A DNA stretch of 64,000 nt from an uncultured Elusimicrobiales bacterium. GTDB lineage: Bacteria > Elusimicrobiota > Elusimicrobia > Elusimicrobiales > Elusimicrobiaceae. The notes below the pieces were generated by a model that was not told where the DNA came from, ran no database searches, and saw only the letters and a list, made by a program, of their open reading frames with translations. The stretch lies in the NCBI GenBank assembly GCA_944327085.1, contig CALVGG010000001.1, forward strand, positions 186,001 through 250,000. Direction: 5' to 3'. How positions within the stretch are numbered: the stretch's first letter is position 1; every line of letters starts with the position of its first letter. Below are positions 57,447 through 64,000 of this stretch, piece after piece. Both the position numbers and the translations under genes were made by a program.

Positions 57447-58862
57447 TTATTTAGCGTCCGTTTGCTGCGTTTGGGCAAATCCTTCCGTTTCCGTCCAGCC
57501 GCCGCCCAACGCCTGGCATAAGGTTACCACGGCGTTTAGCTCGTTTAAGCGGGCGGTGGAAAGGCTCATTTCGGCCGAGAGTAAATTGCTTTCCACGTCC
57601 AGCAGGTCCGTCACGCCAATCAGGCCGGCCGCTTCCTGCTTTTTGGTTAAATCATAACTGCGCTGCATAGCCTGGGTTTGCTGCTGGTAAGAATCAAACA
57701 CTTCCCGGTTAATGCGGTTGGCGGAAAGAGCGTCCAGCGCTTCTTTAAAAGCACCTTGAACGGTTTTTTCGTACGTGGCCAGCATTTGGCGGTACTGGGC
57801 TTCGGCCGCTTTGTTTTGGGCGCGGATTTTGCCGCCTTCAAAAATAGGCGCAAGTACCTGCCCCGTCAAATTCCACACGCCCGACGACCCGCCTGCAAAC
57901 AAATCACTCAGTGCACTGCTGGCATACCCGGCCGAAGCCGTAAGCGGAATGGACGGGAAATACGCCGCGCGCGCCGCACCAATATTGGCATTGGCCGCAA
58001 TCAACTGCCCTTCCGCCTGGCGAACATCCGGCCGGCGGGTTAATAAGTCAGACGGCAAACCTTCCGGCACCTCAGGCACCAAAGTAATGGAAGACAGGTC
58101 CTTTCCTCTTTCCACGCCCTCCTCGGCAATGGCGCGCGGGCTTCTGCCCAAAAGCACGGAAAGAGCCGTTTCCGTTTGGGCAATTTTAAGCTTTAATTCC
58201 CGCTGCTGCGCCTCTACCGAAGACATACTGGCCTGCACGCGTTTTAAATCCACCTCGGTGCAGTAACCGTTTTTGTAGCGGCTTTCATAAATGCGTACGT
58301 TTTCTTTGCGGGCTTCCAACGTGCGGGAAGCAATGGCAAATTGTTCATCCAGCGCGAGCAAAGAAAAATAATTGCGTGCCACATCCGCCGTTAAGGCCAG
58401 GCGTACGGTGTCGCGGTTGGCCTCACTGGATAAAAGCTGGGCGCGGGCCGCTTCACTCAAGCGGCGGTATTTGCCCCACAAGTCCAGCTCAAAAGACACC
58501 ACGGCATTGGCCGTGCTTTGGGTTTGGCCGGAGCCCTGTGCATTGCCTGCGCGGCCCGTTTCCCCCACCGCGTTTAAAGACGGCAGTTGATCGGCCGTGG
58601 CTATACCCACATTGGCGCGGGCTTCATCCACCCGGGCAATGGCCACTTGCAAGTCTTTATTATAAGCAAGGGCTTCTTCTTCCATTTTATTTAAGACAGG
58701 GTCATTAAACACTTCCCACCATTTGGCGGAAGTGAAAATACTGAAATCTTCCTGCGAGGCGGCAGGCAGCTGGCTTTCCGGCTTTGTATAATTGGGGCCC
58801 AGCATACAGCCCCCGGCAAATAATGCACCCGCCAACAGCATGACGGCTGACTTAAATTTCAT
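57447..58862 (-). CDS. outer-membrane efflux lipoprotein of an RND system (NodT/OprM type)
   Basis: 471 residues from the ATG at 58862. A lipobox (LFAGGC, Cys about residue 19) follows the signal. Two TolC-like repeats: WWEVFNDPVLNKMEEEAL (about 46-63), the VALARVDEARANVG-like coiled coil, and PSDLLTRRPDVRQAEGQL (about 262-279), the family hallmark. Forms the outer-membrane channel of the tripartite pump. It overlaps the pump gene by 11 nt. Substrates unknown; three-gene operons of this kind export drugs, bile acids or solvents. Confidence 0.93.
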   Translation of the reverse strand: MKFKSAVMLLAGALFAGGCMLGPNYTKPESQLPAASQEDFSIFTSAKWWEVFNDPVLNKMEEEALAYNKDLQVAIARVDEARANVGIATADQLPSLNAVGETGRAGNAQGSGQTQSTANAVVSFELDLWGKYRRLSEAARAQLLSSEANRDTVRLALTADVARNYFSLLALDEQFAIASRTLEARKENVRIYESRYKNGYCTEVDLKRVQASMSSVEAQQRELKLKIAQTETALSVLLGRSPRAIAEEGVERGKDLSSITLVPEVPEGLPSDLLTRRPDVRQAEGQLIAANANIGAARAAYFPSIPLTASAGYASSALSDLFAGGSSGVWNLTGQVLAPIFEGGKIRAQNKAAEAQYRQMLATYEKTVQGAFKEALDALSANRINREVFDSYQQQTQAMQRSYDLTKKQEAAGLIGVTDLLDVESNLLSAEMSLSTARLNELNAVVTLCQALGGGWTETEGFAQTQQTDAK

Positions 58863-61800
58863 TTTTTCCCTCCTGCCCGGCATTTTCTTTCTGCGCGGGG
58901 TCTTGGTTTAAATTCATTTCTACGCCTGTATCCGTTCTGGCGGCGCTGCGCCCGCCCAACAGCATAAAAAACAGCGGTATAAACAGCGGGGCAATTAACG
59001 TGGCCGCCAACATACCAAATACCACAGCCGTACCAATGGCGTGGCGGCTGGCCGCACCCGCGCCGGAGCTGATAGCCAGCGGCACGCAGCCTAAAATAAA
59101 GGCTAAGGACGTCATAATAATCGGGCGGAAGCGCAGCTGCGCCGCCTGAACTGCGGCTTTGGCCGCGTCTAAGCCTTGTTCTTTAAGCATTACGGCAAAT
59201 TCCACAATCAAAATAGCGTTTTTGGCAGCCAAGCCTACCAGCGCCACCAAGGCGATTTGGAAGTAAATATCGTTGGATAAGCCGCGTATGAATGTACCGG
59301 CCAAGGCACCAAAGATAGCAAACGGAACCGCCAGCAAAACGGCAATGGGCAGGCTCCATTTTTCATACTGGGCGGCCAAAATTAAAAATACCACCAGCAT
59401 ACCCAACAGCAACGCCGAGGCCGATGACGAGCCGGAAAGTTTTTCCTGATAGGTGGTACCTGTCCAGGCTAAGGTAAAGCTGGGGTCCAGCACGTCCTTG
59501 GCGGTTTTTTCCAACGCTTCAATGGCGTCCCCTGTGCTGTAACCGGCAGCCGGCGTGGCAATAATTTTTGCCGCGGGGAACACGTTAAAACGTTCCACCA
59601 TATCCGGCCCCAAAGTGGGCGTAAGCGTAACCAGGGCGGAAAGCGGCACCATGGAGCCCGAACTAGAGCGTACATAAATATCGGAAATTTGTTCCGGGCG
59701 GGCGCGGTATTCGCCTTCGGCCTGCATCATTACTTTAAAGCTGCGGCCGGCGTAAGTAAAGTCGTTCACGTAAGTGGTACCAAAAGTACCCTGAATGGTG
59801 GAATACAATTCACTTAAGGATACGCCCATACTTTGCGCTTTGATTTCGTCCACCGTCATTTGATACTGCGGCACCGCAGAAGAAAACGTGGTGCTTACAC
59901 TGGCAATTTGAGGCAATTTTTTTACCGCTTCCAAAAAGCCGTTGGTTTGGGCTTCCAGCTCTTTGCTGCCGCCGGAGCCGCGGTTTTGGATGTAGCCTTC
60001 CAGACCGCCGGTGGTGCTCATACCCATAATGGCAGGCGGGTTAAAAGGCATTACCAACGCATTGGGAATGGCCGTTTGCGATAATTTAAAAATCGTACCC
60101 ACCAAACCGAATGAAGACAACTGCTGTGTTTTGCGCTCATCCCACGGTTTTAAGCGGATAAAAGAAGCAATCCCGCTGCTTTTTTGCGTACTGCTTAACA
60201 TATCAAAGCCGGAGAAAGTCAGTTCATCAGCTACAGCGGGTTGAGCCATAATTAATTTTTCCAGCTCGCCGGCTACTTGCTGGCTTTCGGTAAGGGAGGA
60301 GGCCGGGTCCAGCTGGGTGGCCACCATAATCATACCCTGGTCTTCATCGGGCAGCAGGCTGCCGGGCACAATTTTAAACAAGCCGAAAGTACCGGCAAAC
60401 AACAGCGCAATACAAATTAAAGCCACCGGTATGCGGTGTATAAAAAAGGACACCGCCCCGGTATATTTGCCGGTTAATTTTTCAAAGAAACGGTCAAACT
60501 GATAAAAGAAACCGTAGGTAGGTTCTTCGTGGTGGCGCAACAAAAGCGCACACAAAGCCGGCGTAAGCGTAAGCGCCACCAAACCGGAAATAACCACAGA
60601 CACGGCAATGGTAATGGCAAACTGCTGGTACATTACCCCGGTTAAGCCGCCCATAAAAGCCACCGGCACAAACACGGAACACAACACCAGCACAATAGCC
60701 ACCACCGGGCCGGATACTTCGTCCATCGCTTTAATGGTGGCTTCTTTTACGGGCAGATGCTCGGTACGCATAATGCGTTCCACGTTTTCAATCACCACAA
60801 TGGCGTCGTCCACCACAATACCGATGGCCAACACCAACCCGAATAGCGTAAGCGTGTTAATGGAAAAACCAAACATCAGCATCCCCGCAAACGCACCGAT
60901 GACGGACACCGGCACTGCCAAACAAGGTATTAACGTGGCGCGCCAGTCTTTCAAGAACAAATACACGACGAGGAACACCAAAATCATTGCTTCTATTAAG
61001 GTGTGTATTACCTCTTTAATAGAAGCTTTTACAAACAGGGTGGTATCGTAAGCTACTTTATAATCAATATCCAAATCCGGCGGGAAGTTGGCCGCCAGTT
61101 CCTTTAAGCGTTTATCTACCGCTTCGGCCGTGGCAACGGCATTGGCGCCGGGGGACAAATACACCCCCACCGGCACAGCCGGTTTGCCGTTTAAGTTGCC
61201 GTTAAATTCATAGTTTTGGCTGCCCAGCTCTATGCGGGCCACGTCTTTTAAGCGAAGGGAAGTCCCGTCCGGGTTGGCACGCAGGATAATTTCGCCAAAT
61301 TCTTCGGGCGTGGTAAAGCGGCCGGGAGCAATAATGGAGTACATCCTGTCCACCGATTGCACCAGCGGCGGCTGCCCTATTTTACCCGCTGCGCGCTGCA
61401 CGTTTTGCGTTTGCACGGCGACAACCAAATCACTGACCGATAACCCGCGCTGGGACAGTTCGTCCGGCTTAATCCAAATACGAATAGAATAATCGTTGGC
61501 GGCCATTACCATGGCGTCGCCCACGCCGTCAATACGTTTTAAATCGTCCACAATGTTAATTAAGGCGTAGTTGCCGATGGTGGTTGTATCGGATAAACCG
61601 TTGGGAGAATAAAAAGCAATAAACTGCAAAATGGAAGAAGATTTTTTATCCACCGTTACCCCGTAGCGGCGCACTTCTTCCGGCAAAGACGCCGTGGCCC
61701 CCTGCACCCGGTTGTTTACGTTAATCATGGCTTGGTCCGGGTCGGTACCTACTTTAAAGGTAACAATCAGGTTCATATCCCCGTTGGAGGCGGAAGTGGA

Positions 61801-62040
61801 GTTCATATACAGCATATCCTCCACCCCGTTTACCTGTTGTTCAATAGGGGCGGCTACCGTTTCGGCAATTACTTCAGGGCTGGCGCCGGGATAAGTGGCC
61901 GATACCTGAATGGTGGGCGGGGTTAAATCCGGGTATTGTTCAATGGGCAGCATGGTGATGGACACCAGCCCAAACAATACAATAAGCAGTGAAATAACCG
62001 TGGAAAATATAGGCCGATTAATAAAAAATTTTGAAAACAT
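58852..62040 (-). CDS. RND inner-membrane efflux pump (HAE1/AcrB type)
   Basis: 1062 residues, full length. MFSKFFINRPIFSTVISLL start, the periplasmic porter domains, and the proton-relay helix 4 segment FGLVLAIGIVVDDAIVVIENVER (about 397-419) with the two Asp are present; GLAAKNAILIVEFA is in the second half. 12 membrane helices are expected. Pumps hydrophobic or amphipathic compounds from periplasm to outside using protons. Starts 9 nt after the adaptor gene. The terminal 30 residues are charged and variable. Confidence 0.97.
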   Translation of the reverse strand: MFSKFFINRPIFSTVISLLIVLFGLVSITMLPIEQYPDLTPPTIQVSATYPGASPEVIAETVAAPIEQQVNGVEDMLYMNSTSASNGDMNLIVTFKVGTDPDQAMINVNNRVQGATASLPEEVRRYGVTVDKKSSSILQFIAFYSPNGLSDTTTIGNYALINIVDDLKRIDGVGDAMVMAANDYSIRIWIKPDELSQRGLSVSDLVVAVQTQNVQRAAGKIGQPPLVQSVDRMYSIIAPGRFTTPEEFGEIILRANPDGTSLRLKDVARIELGSQNYEFNGNLNGKPAVPVGVYLSPGANAVATAEAVDKRLKELAANFPPDLDIDYKVAYDTTLFVKASIKEVIHTLIEAMILVFLVVYLFLKDWRATLIPCLAVPVSVIGAFAGMLMFGFSINTLTLFGLVLAIGIVVDDAIVVIENVERIMRTEHLPVKEATIKAMDEVSGPVVAIVLVLCSVFVPVAFMGGLTGVMYQQFAITIAVSVVISGLVALTLTPALCALLLRHHEEPTYGFFYQFDRFFEKLTGKYTGAVSFFIHRIPVALICIALLFAGTFGLFKIVPGSLLPDEDQGMIMVATQLDPASSLTESQQVAGELEKLIMAQPAVADELTFSGFDMLSSTQKSSGIASFIRLKPWDERKTQQLSSFGLVGTIFKLSQTAIPNALVMPFNPPAIMGMSTTGGLEGYIQNRGSGGSKELEAQTNGFLEAVKKLPQIASVSTTFSSAVPQYQMTVDEIKAQSMGVSLSELYSTIQGTFGTTYVNDFTYAGRSFKVMMQAEGEYRARPEQISDIYVRSSSGSMVPLSALVTLTPTLGPDMVERFNVFPAAKIIATPAAGYSTGDAIEALEKTAKDVLDPSFTLAWTGTTYQEKLSGSSSASALLLGMLVVFLILAAQYEKWSLPIAVLLAVPFAIFGALAGTFIRGLSNDIYFQIALVALVGLAAKNAILIVEFAVMLKEQGLDAAKAAVQAAQLRFRPIIMTSLAFILGCVPLAISSGAGAASRHAIGTAVVFGMLAATLIAPLFIPLFFMLLGGRSAARTDTGVEMNLNQDPAQKENAGQEGKNEI

Positions 62041-62049
62041 ATTTTCCCC

Positions 62050-63396
62050 TTATTTGCTCTTTTGGTCTTGAGCGGAGGGTTTGTCTTCCCCGGCAGTTTG
62101 CGCGGTGGAAACAATGGAAGCCGCAATTTTGGCTTCCATTTCAGCGGTGTTTTGTTGGTCTTCCTCAGAAACCTGTTTCTTGGGAGCAAGCGACGCCGGC
62201 AAAGCAAAATCCTGCAAATTCACCGTTACCTGCATGCCGGGTTTCATTTTAATCAACCCGCCGGAAACCACGGTTTCGCCCCCTTTTAAACCGTCCGTAA
62301 TAATGTACATATTGTCCTGCAGTTCCCCCTGCACGGGGCGGGGCGTAACGGCGTTATTTTCGTCCACCACATATACAATTTTGCCGTTGGGCGTATTTAA
62401 CACGGCAGAAGAAGGAATCAGCACCGCATTTTTATAGGTAGCCCCCACCAAACGCACACGCACAAACTGGCCGGGCATTAACAGGCGGCTGTTGTTGGGG
62501 TTGGCAAATTGGGCCTTCATAGCCAGGCTGGATGTTTGGGTATTTTCGGAACTGTCAAAGAAAATTATTTTGCCTTTTTCCGGGTAAATTTTTCCGTTGG
62601 ACATAACCACTTCCACATAAATAGGCGCCTTGGAAGGTTCCACCTGGCGGTAAACCTCCGGGTCAATGGCTTTGGCGGAATCTTCATTCCCCAGTACAAT
62701 CTGGCCAGATACATACCCGCTGGCCAATTTTTCAAACTGGCGGCCGGGCATGGAGAAGTTTACCCATAAGGGGTCAATTTGCACCATGGTGGTAAGCAGG
62801 CCGCTGTCCCCGGTGGGGGAAATCAAACTGCCTACGGACTGCGCCTCCCGCCCCGTAATGCCGGATATAGGCGCCGTTACCTTGGTATAACCCAAATTAA
62901 TTTCCGCATTGGTTACTTCCGCCTCGGCCACTTGCACATCCGCCTGGGCGGCTTCATAAGCAGAAAGCGCGTCATCATAATTTTTCTGGCTGACGGCATT
63001 ATCCGCACGCAGGGTTTTCATACGGTTATATTCCCGCCGCGTGCTGCGCTCCTGTGCTTGTGCCTGAGCCAGCGCCCCTTTGGCTTTGGCCAGTGCGGCT
63101 TTGTATTCTTTATCATTAATCTGAAAAAGCTGGGTGCCTTCTTTTACATATTCCCCTTCATTAAACAGGCGCGATTCCAAAATTCCCCCCACTTGCGCAC
63201 GCACGCTGACCTGTAAAGAACCCGCCACCTGGGCAGGATATTCTATATTCCAGGGCAAATCCGTCTTTAATACCTTAACGGCATTTACCGTAACAGGCGC
63301 GGCAGCCCCACCGGATGTTTGGTTTTTGCAGCCGGCACTAAACAACACCCCGGCCAACAATAGAACCCCCAATAAATTTTTGCTTACATTTTGCAT
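62050..63396 (-). CDS. RND periplasmic adaptor lipoprotein (MFP)
   Basis: 448 residues from the ATG at 63396, with GAGAGGAAAT upstream. Signal with lipobox (VLFSAGC, Cys about residue 23). Lipoyl half-motifs VSVRAQVGGILESRLFNEGEYVKEG (about 64-88), a hairpin of two coiled coils (about 100-170), and INLGYTKVTAPISGITG (about 172-188) are typical of AcrA. Ends in a Gln/Lys-rich tail of about 60 residues. Links the pump to the outer-membrane channel. First gene of the operon; the promoter is next to a TetR-like operator. Confidence 0.94.
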   Translation of the reverse strand: MQNVSKNLLGVLLLAGVLFSAGCKNQTSGGAAAPVTVNAVKVLKTDLPWNIEYPAQVAGSLQVSVRAQVGGILESRLFNEGEYVKEGTQLFQINDKEYKAALAKAKGALAQAQAQERSTRREYNRMKTLRADNAVSQKNYDDALSAYEAAQADVQVAEAEVTNAEINLGYTKVTAPISGITGREAQSVGSLISPTGDSGLLTTMVQIDPLWVNFSMPGRQFEKLASGYVSGQIVLGNEDSAKAIDPEVYRQVEPSKAPIYVEVVMSNGKIYPEKGKIIFFDSSENTQTSSLAMKAQFANPNNSRLLMPGQFVRVRLVGATYKNAVLIPSSAVLNTPNGKIVYVVDENNAVTPRPVQGELQDNMYIITDGLKGGETVVSGGLIKMKPGMQVTVNLQDFALPASLAPKKQVSEEDQQNTAEMEAKIAASIVSTAQTAGEDKPSAQDQKSK

Positions 63397-63432
63397 ATAA
63401 TTTCCTCTCGCATAAAAATAACGTACCATAAA

Positions 63433-63474
63433 ATTATAGCAAGTTTTTGGGCTTTTTGTTTACCGCTCGGTAAA
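63433..63474 (-). promoter_or_regulatory. RND operon promoter with TetR-type operator
   Basis: TTTACCG (63459-63465), CT, CGGTAAA (63468-63474) is a perfect inverted repeat of the AcrR/TetR kind. On the minus strand a TATAAT -10 box is at 63438-63433, so the operator covers the -35 region. The cognate regulator gene is not in the window. A second inverted repeat AATTACT/AGTAATT (63484-63509) lies towards the acetyltransferase gene. Confidence 0.65.
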
Positions 63475-63523
63475 TAAATTTTTAATTACTGGTTTTTTTG
63501 TTAGTAATTGCTAAAATAAGTTT

Positions 63524-64000
63524 ATGAGCGAAAAACAAAATATGTTGGAAAGCCGCCCTTATAACGCGGCGGACCCGGAACTGGTGCAGGAAAGAAACCG
63601 CGCCAGGGAATTATTAAAACAATTAAATTTCACCTCTCCGCAGGATGGAGAGCTGCGCGCCCGGCTGCAAAAAGAACTTTTGCCCAACGCCGCCGAAGAT
63701 TTACATATAGAATATCCGTTCTTTTGCGATTACGGTGCCCAAATCTATACCGGAAAAAATGTCTTCATTAATTTTAACTGTACAATACTGGATTGTGCCC
63801 CCGTGGAAATTGGAGACAATACCCTCATCGGCCCCAGTGTACAAATTTACACTGCCACCCACCCACTCATGCCGCAAAAAAGGTTAGAAGGCCTGGAATC
63901 TGCGCAAAAAGTACGCATTGGTAAAAACGTATGGCTGGGCGGCGGCTGCATTATCCTGCCCGGTGTATGGGTGGGAGACAACGCTGTAGTGGCGGCCGGC
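63524..64000 (+). CDS. maltose O-acetyltransferase-like hexapeptide transferase, C-terminus outside window
   Basis: 159 codons are visible and the gene runs off the right edge. The N-terminal mac domain (MLESRPYNAADPELVQERNRA, about 7-27) and the left-handed beta helix with YGAQIYTGKNVFINFNCTILD (about 69-89), the ATHPLMP loop holding the catalytic His (about 111-117) and WLGGGCIILPGV (about 141-152) are typical of maltose/galactoside O-acetyltransferases. Transfers acetyl from acetyl-CoA to a sugar in the cytoplasm. Divergent from the RND operon. No obvious ribosome binding site. Confidence 0.9.
   Translation, partial: MSEKQNMLESRPYNAADPELVQERNRARELLKQLNFTSPQDGELRARLQKELLPNAAEDLHIEYPFFCDYGAQIYTGKNVFINFNCTILDCAPVEIGDNTLIGPSVQIYTATHPLMPQKRLEGLESAQKVRIGKNVWLGGGCIILPGVWVGDNAVVAAG

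Noticed and set aside
56501-57478. Longer start for the ankyrin protein
   Set aside because: The extra 33 codons cross the terminator stem of the RND operon and put a charged tail before the membrane helix.
1-64000. CRISPR array
   Set aside because: No regularly spaced direct repeats with unique spacers and no cas genes were seen.

Overview
The window looks like a chromosome segment of a double-membrane, anaerobic gut-type bacterium, most likely a member of the Elusimicrobiota. The pointers are two orphan type IV pilin-like genes with the GFTLIELLVVV...ALPQYQ signature, a short adenylosuccinate synthetase, a LeuA/LeuC/LeuD/LeuB-like cluster that looks built for 2-oxoglutarate synthesis, an outer-membrane RND efflux system and several lipoproteins. 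This taxonomic call rests on recognised protein style, not on a search.

Layout. 1-5,300: ordinary genes (partial DUF1646-like transporter, Lys/Ala-rich secreted protein, two MntP-like manganese exporters, serine dehydratase, nitroreductase, M15 carboxypeptidase), then tRNA-His. 5,269-23,163: a roughly 18 kb putative integrated element between the 3' end of tRNA-His and an 11-bp copy of that end. Its relatively GC-rich core is ParB-methyltransferase, DUF5681 protein, phage terminase large subunit, DUF2924 protein and large serine recombinase, with no capsid, portal or tail genes. Three visibly AT-rich cargo blocks are inserted: a membrane-anchored unknown protein; a restriction-modification cassette (D12 methyltransferase, HNH nuclease, TdeIII-like nuclease, beta-class methyltransferase) bounded by imperfect direct repeats; and McrBC followed by a Gabija-like GajA/GajB pair. 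A structured, terminator-ended RNA candidate of about 240 nt sits just before mcrB, and a structured leader precedes the divergent ParB-methyltransferase.

23,164-30,900: an ArsR-controlled permease/thioredoxin operon with two visible operators, a pilin-like protein, a hydrophobic protein plus GT2 glycosyltransferase, a NagZ-like GH3 enzyme, a secreted Ntn amidase of the choloylglycine hydrolase family and a second pilin. 30,909-34,919: a four-gene cluster best read as Re-citrate synthase, two-subunit aconitase and NAD isocitrate dehydrogenase, which would make 2-oxoglutarate from oxaloacetate and acetyl-CoA. 35,000-41,000: two tandem secreted paralogues of unknown function, a degenerate GGDEF-EAL protein and a small unknown protein.

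41,085-57,380: phosphopentomutase; an ECF sigma / Cys-rich membrane protein / thioredoxin-CcdA operon; a FAD oxidoreductase; NAD synthetase; CsoR and a copper ATPase with a nested CopZ-like translation start; a ChaN-like protein; a CNNM/CBS protein; a HAD phosphatase; purB-purA; an ankyrin protein. 57,447-63,396: a complete RND tripartite efflux operon with a TetR-type operator at its promoter. The window ends inside a maltose O-acetyltransferase-like gene. Most operons end in clear hairpin-plus-T terminators, often shared by convergent genes.
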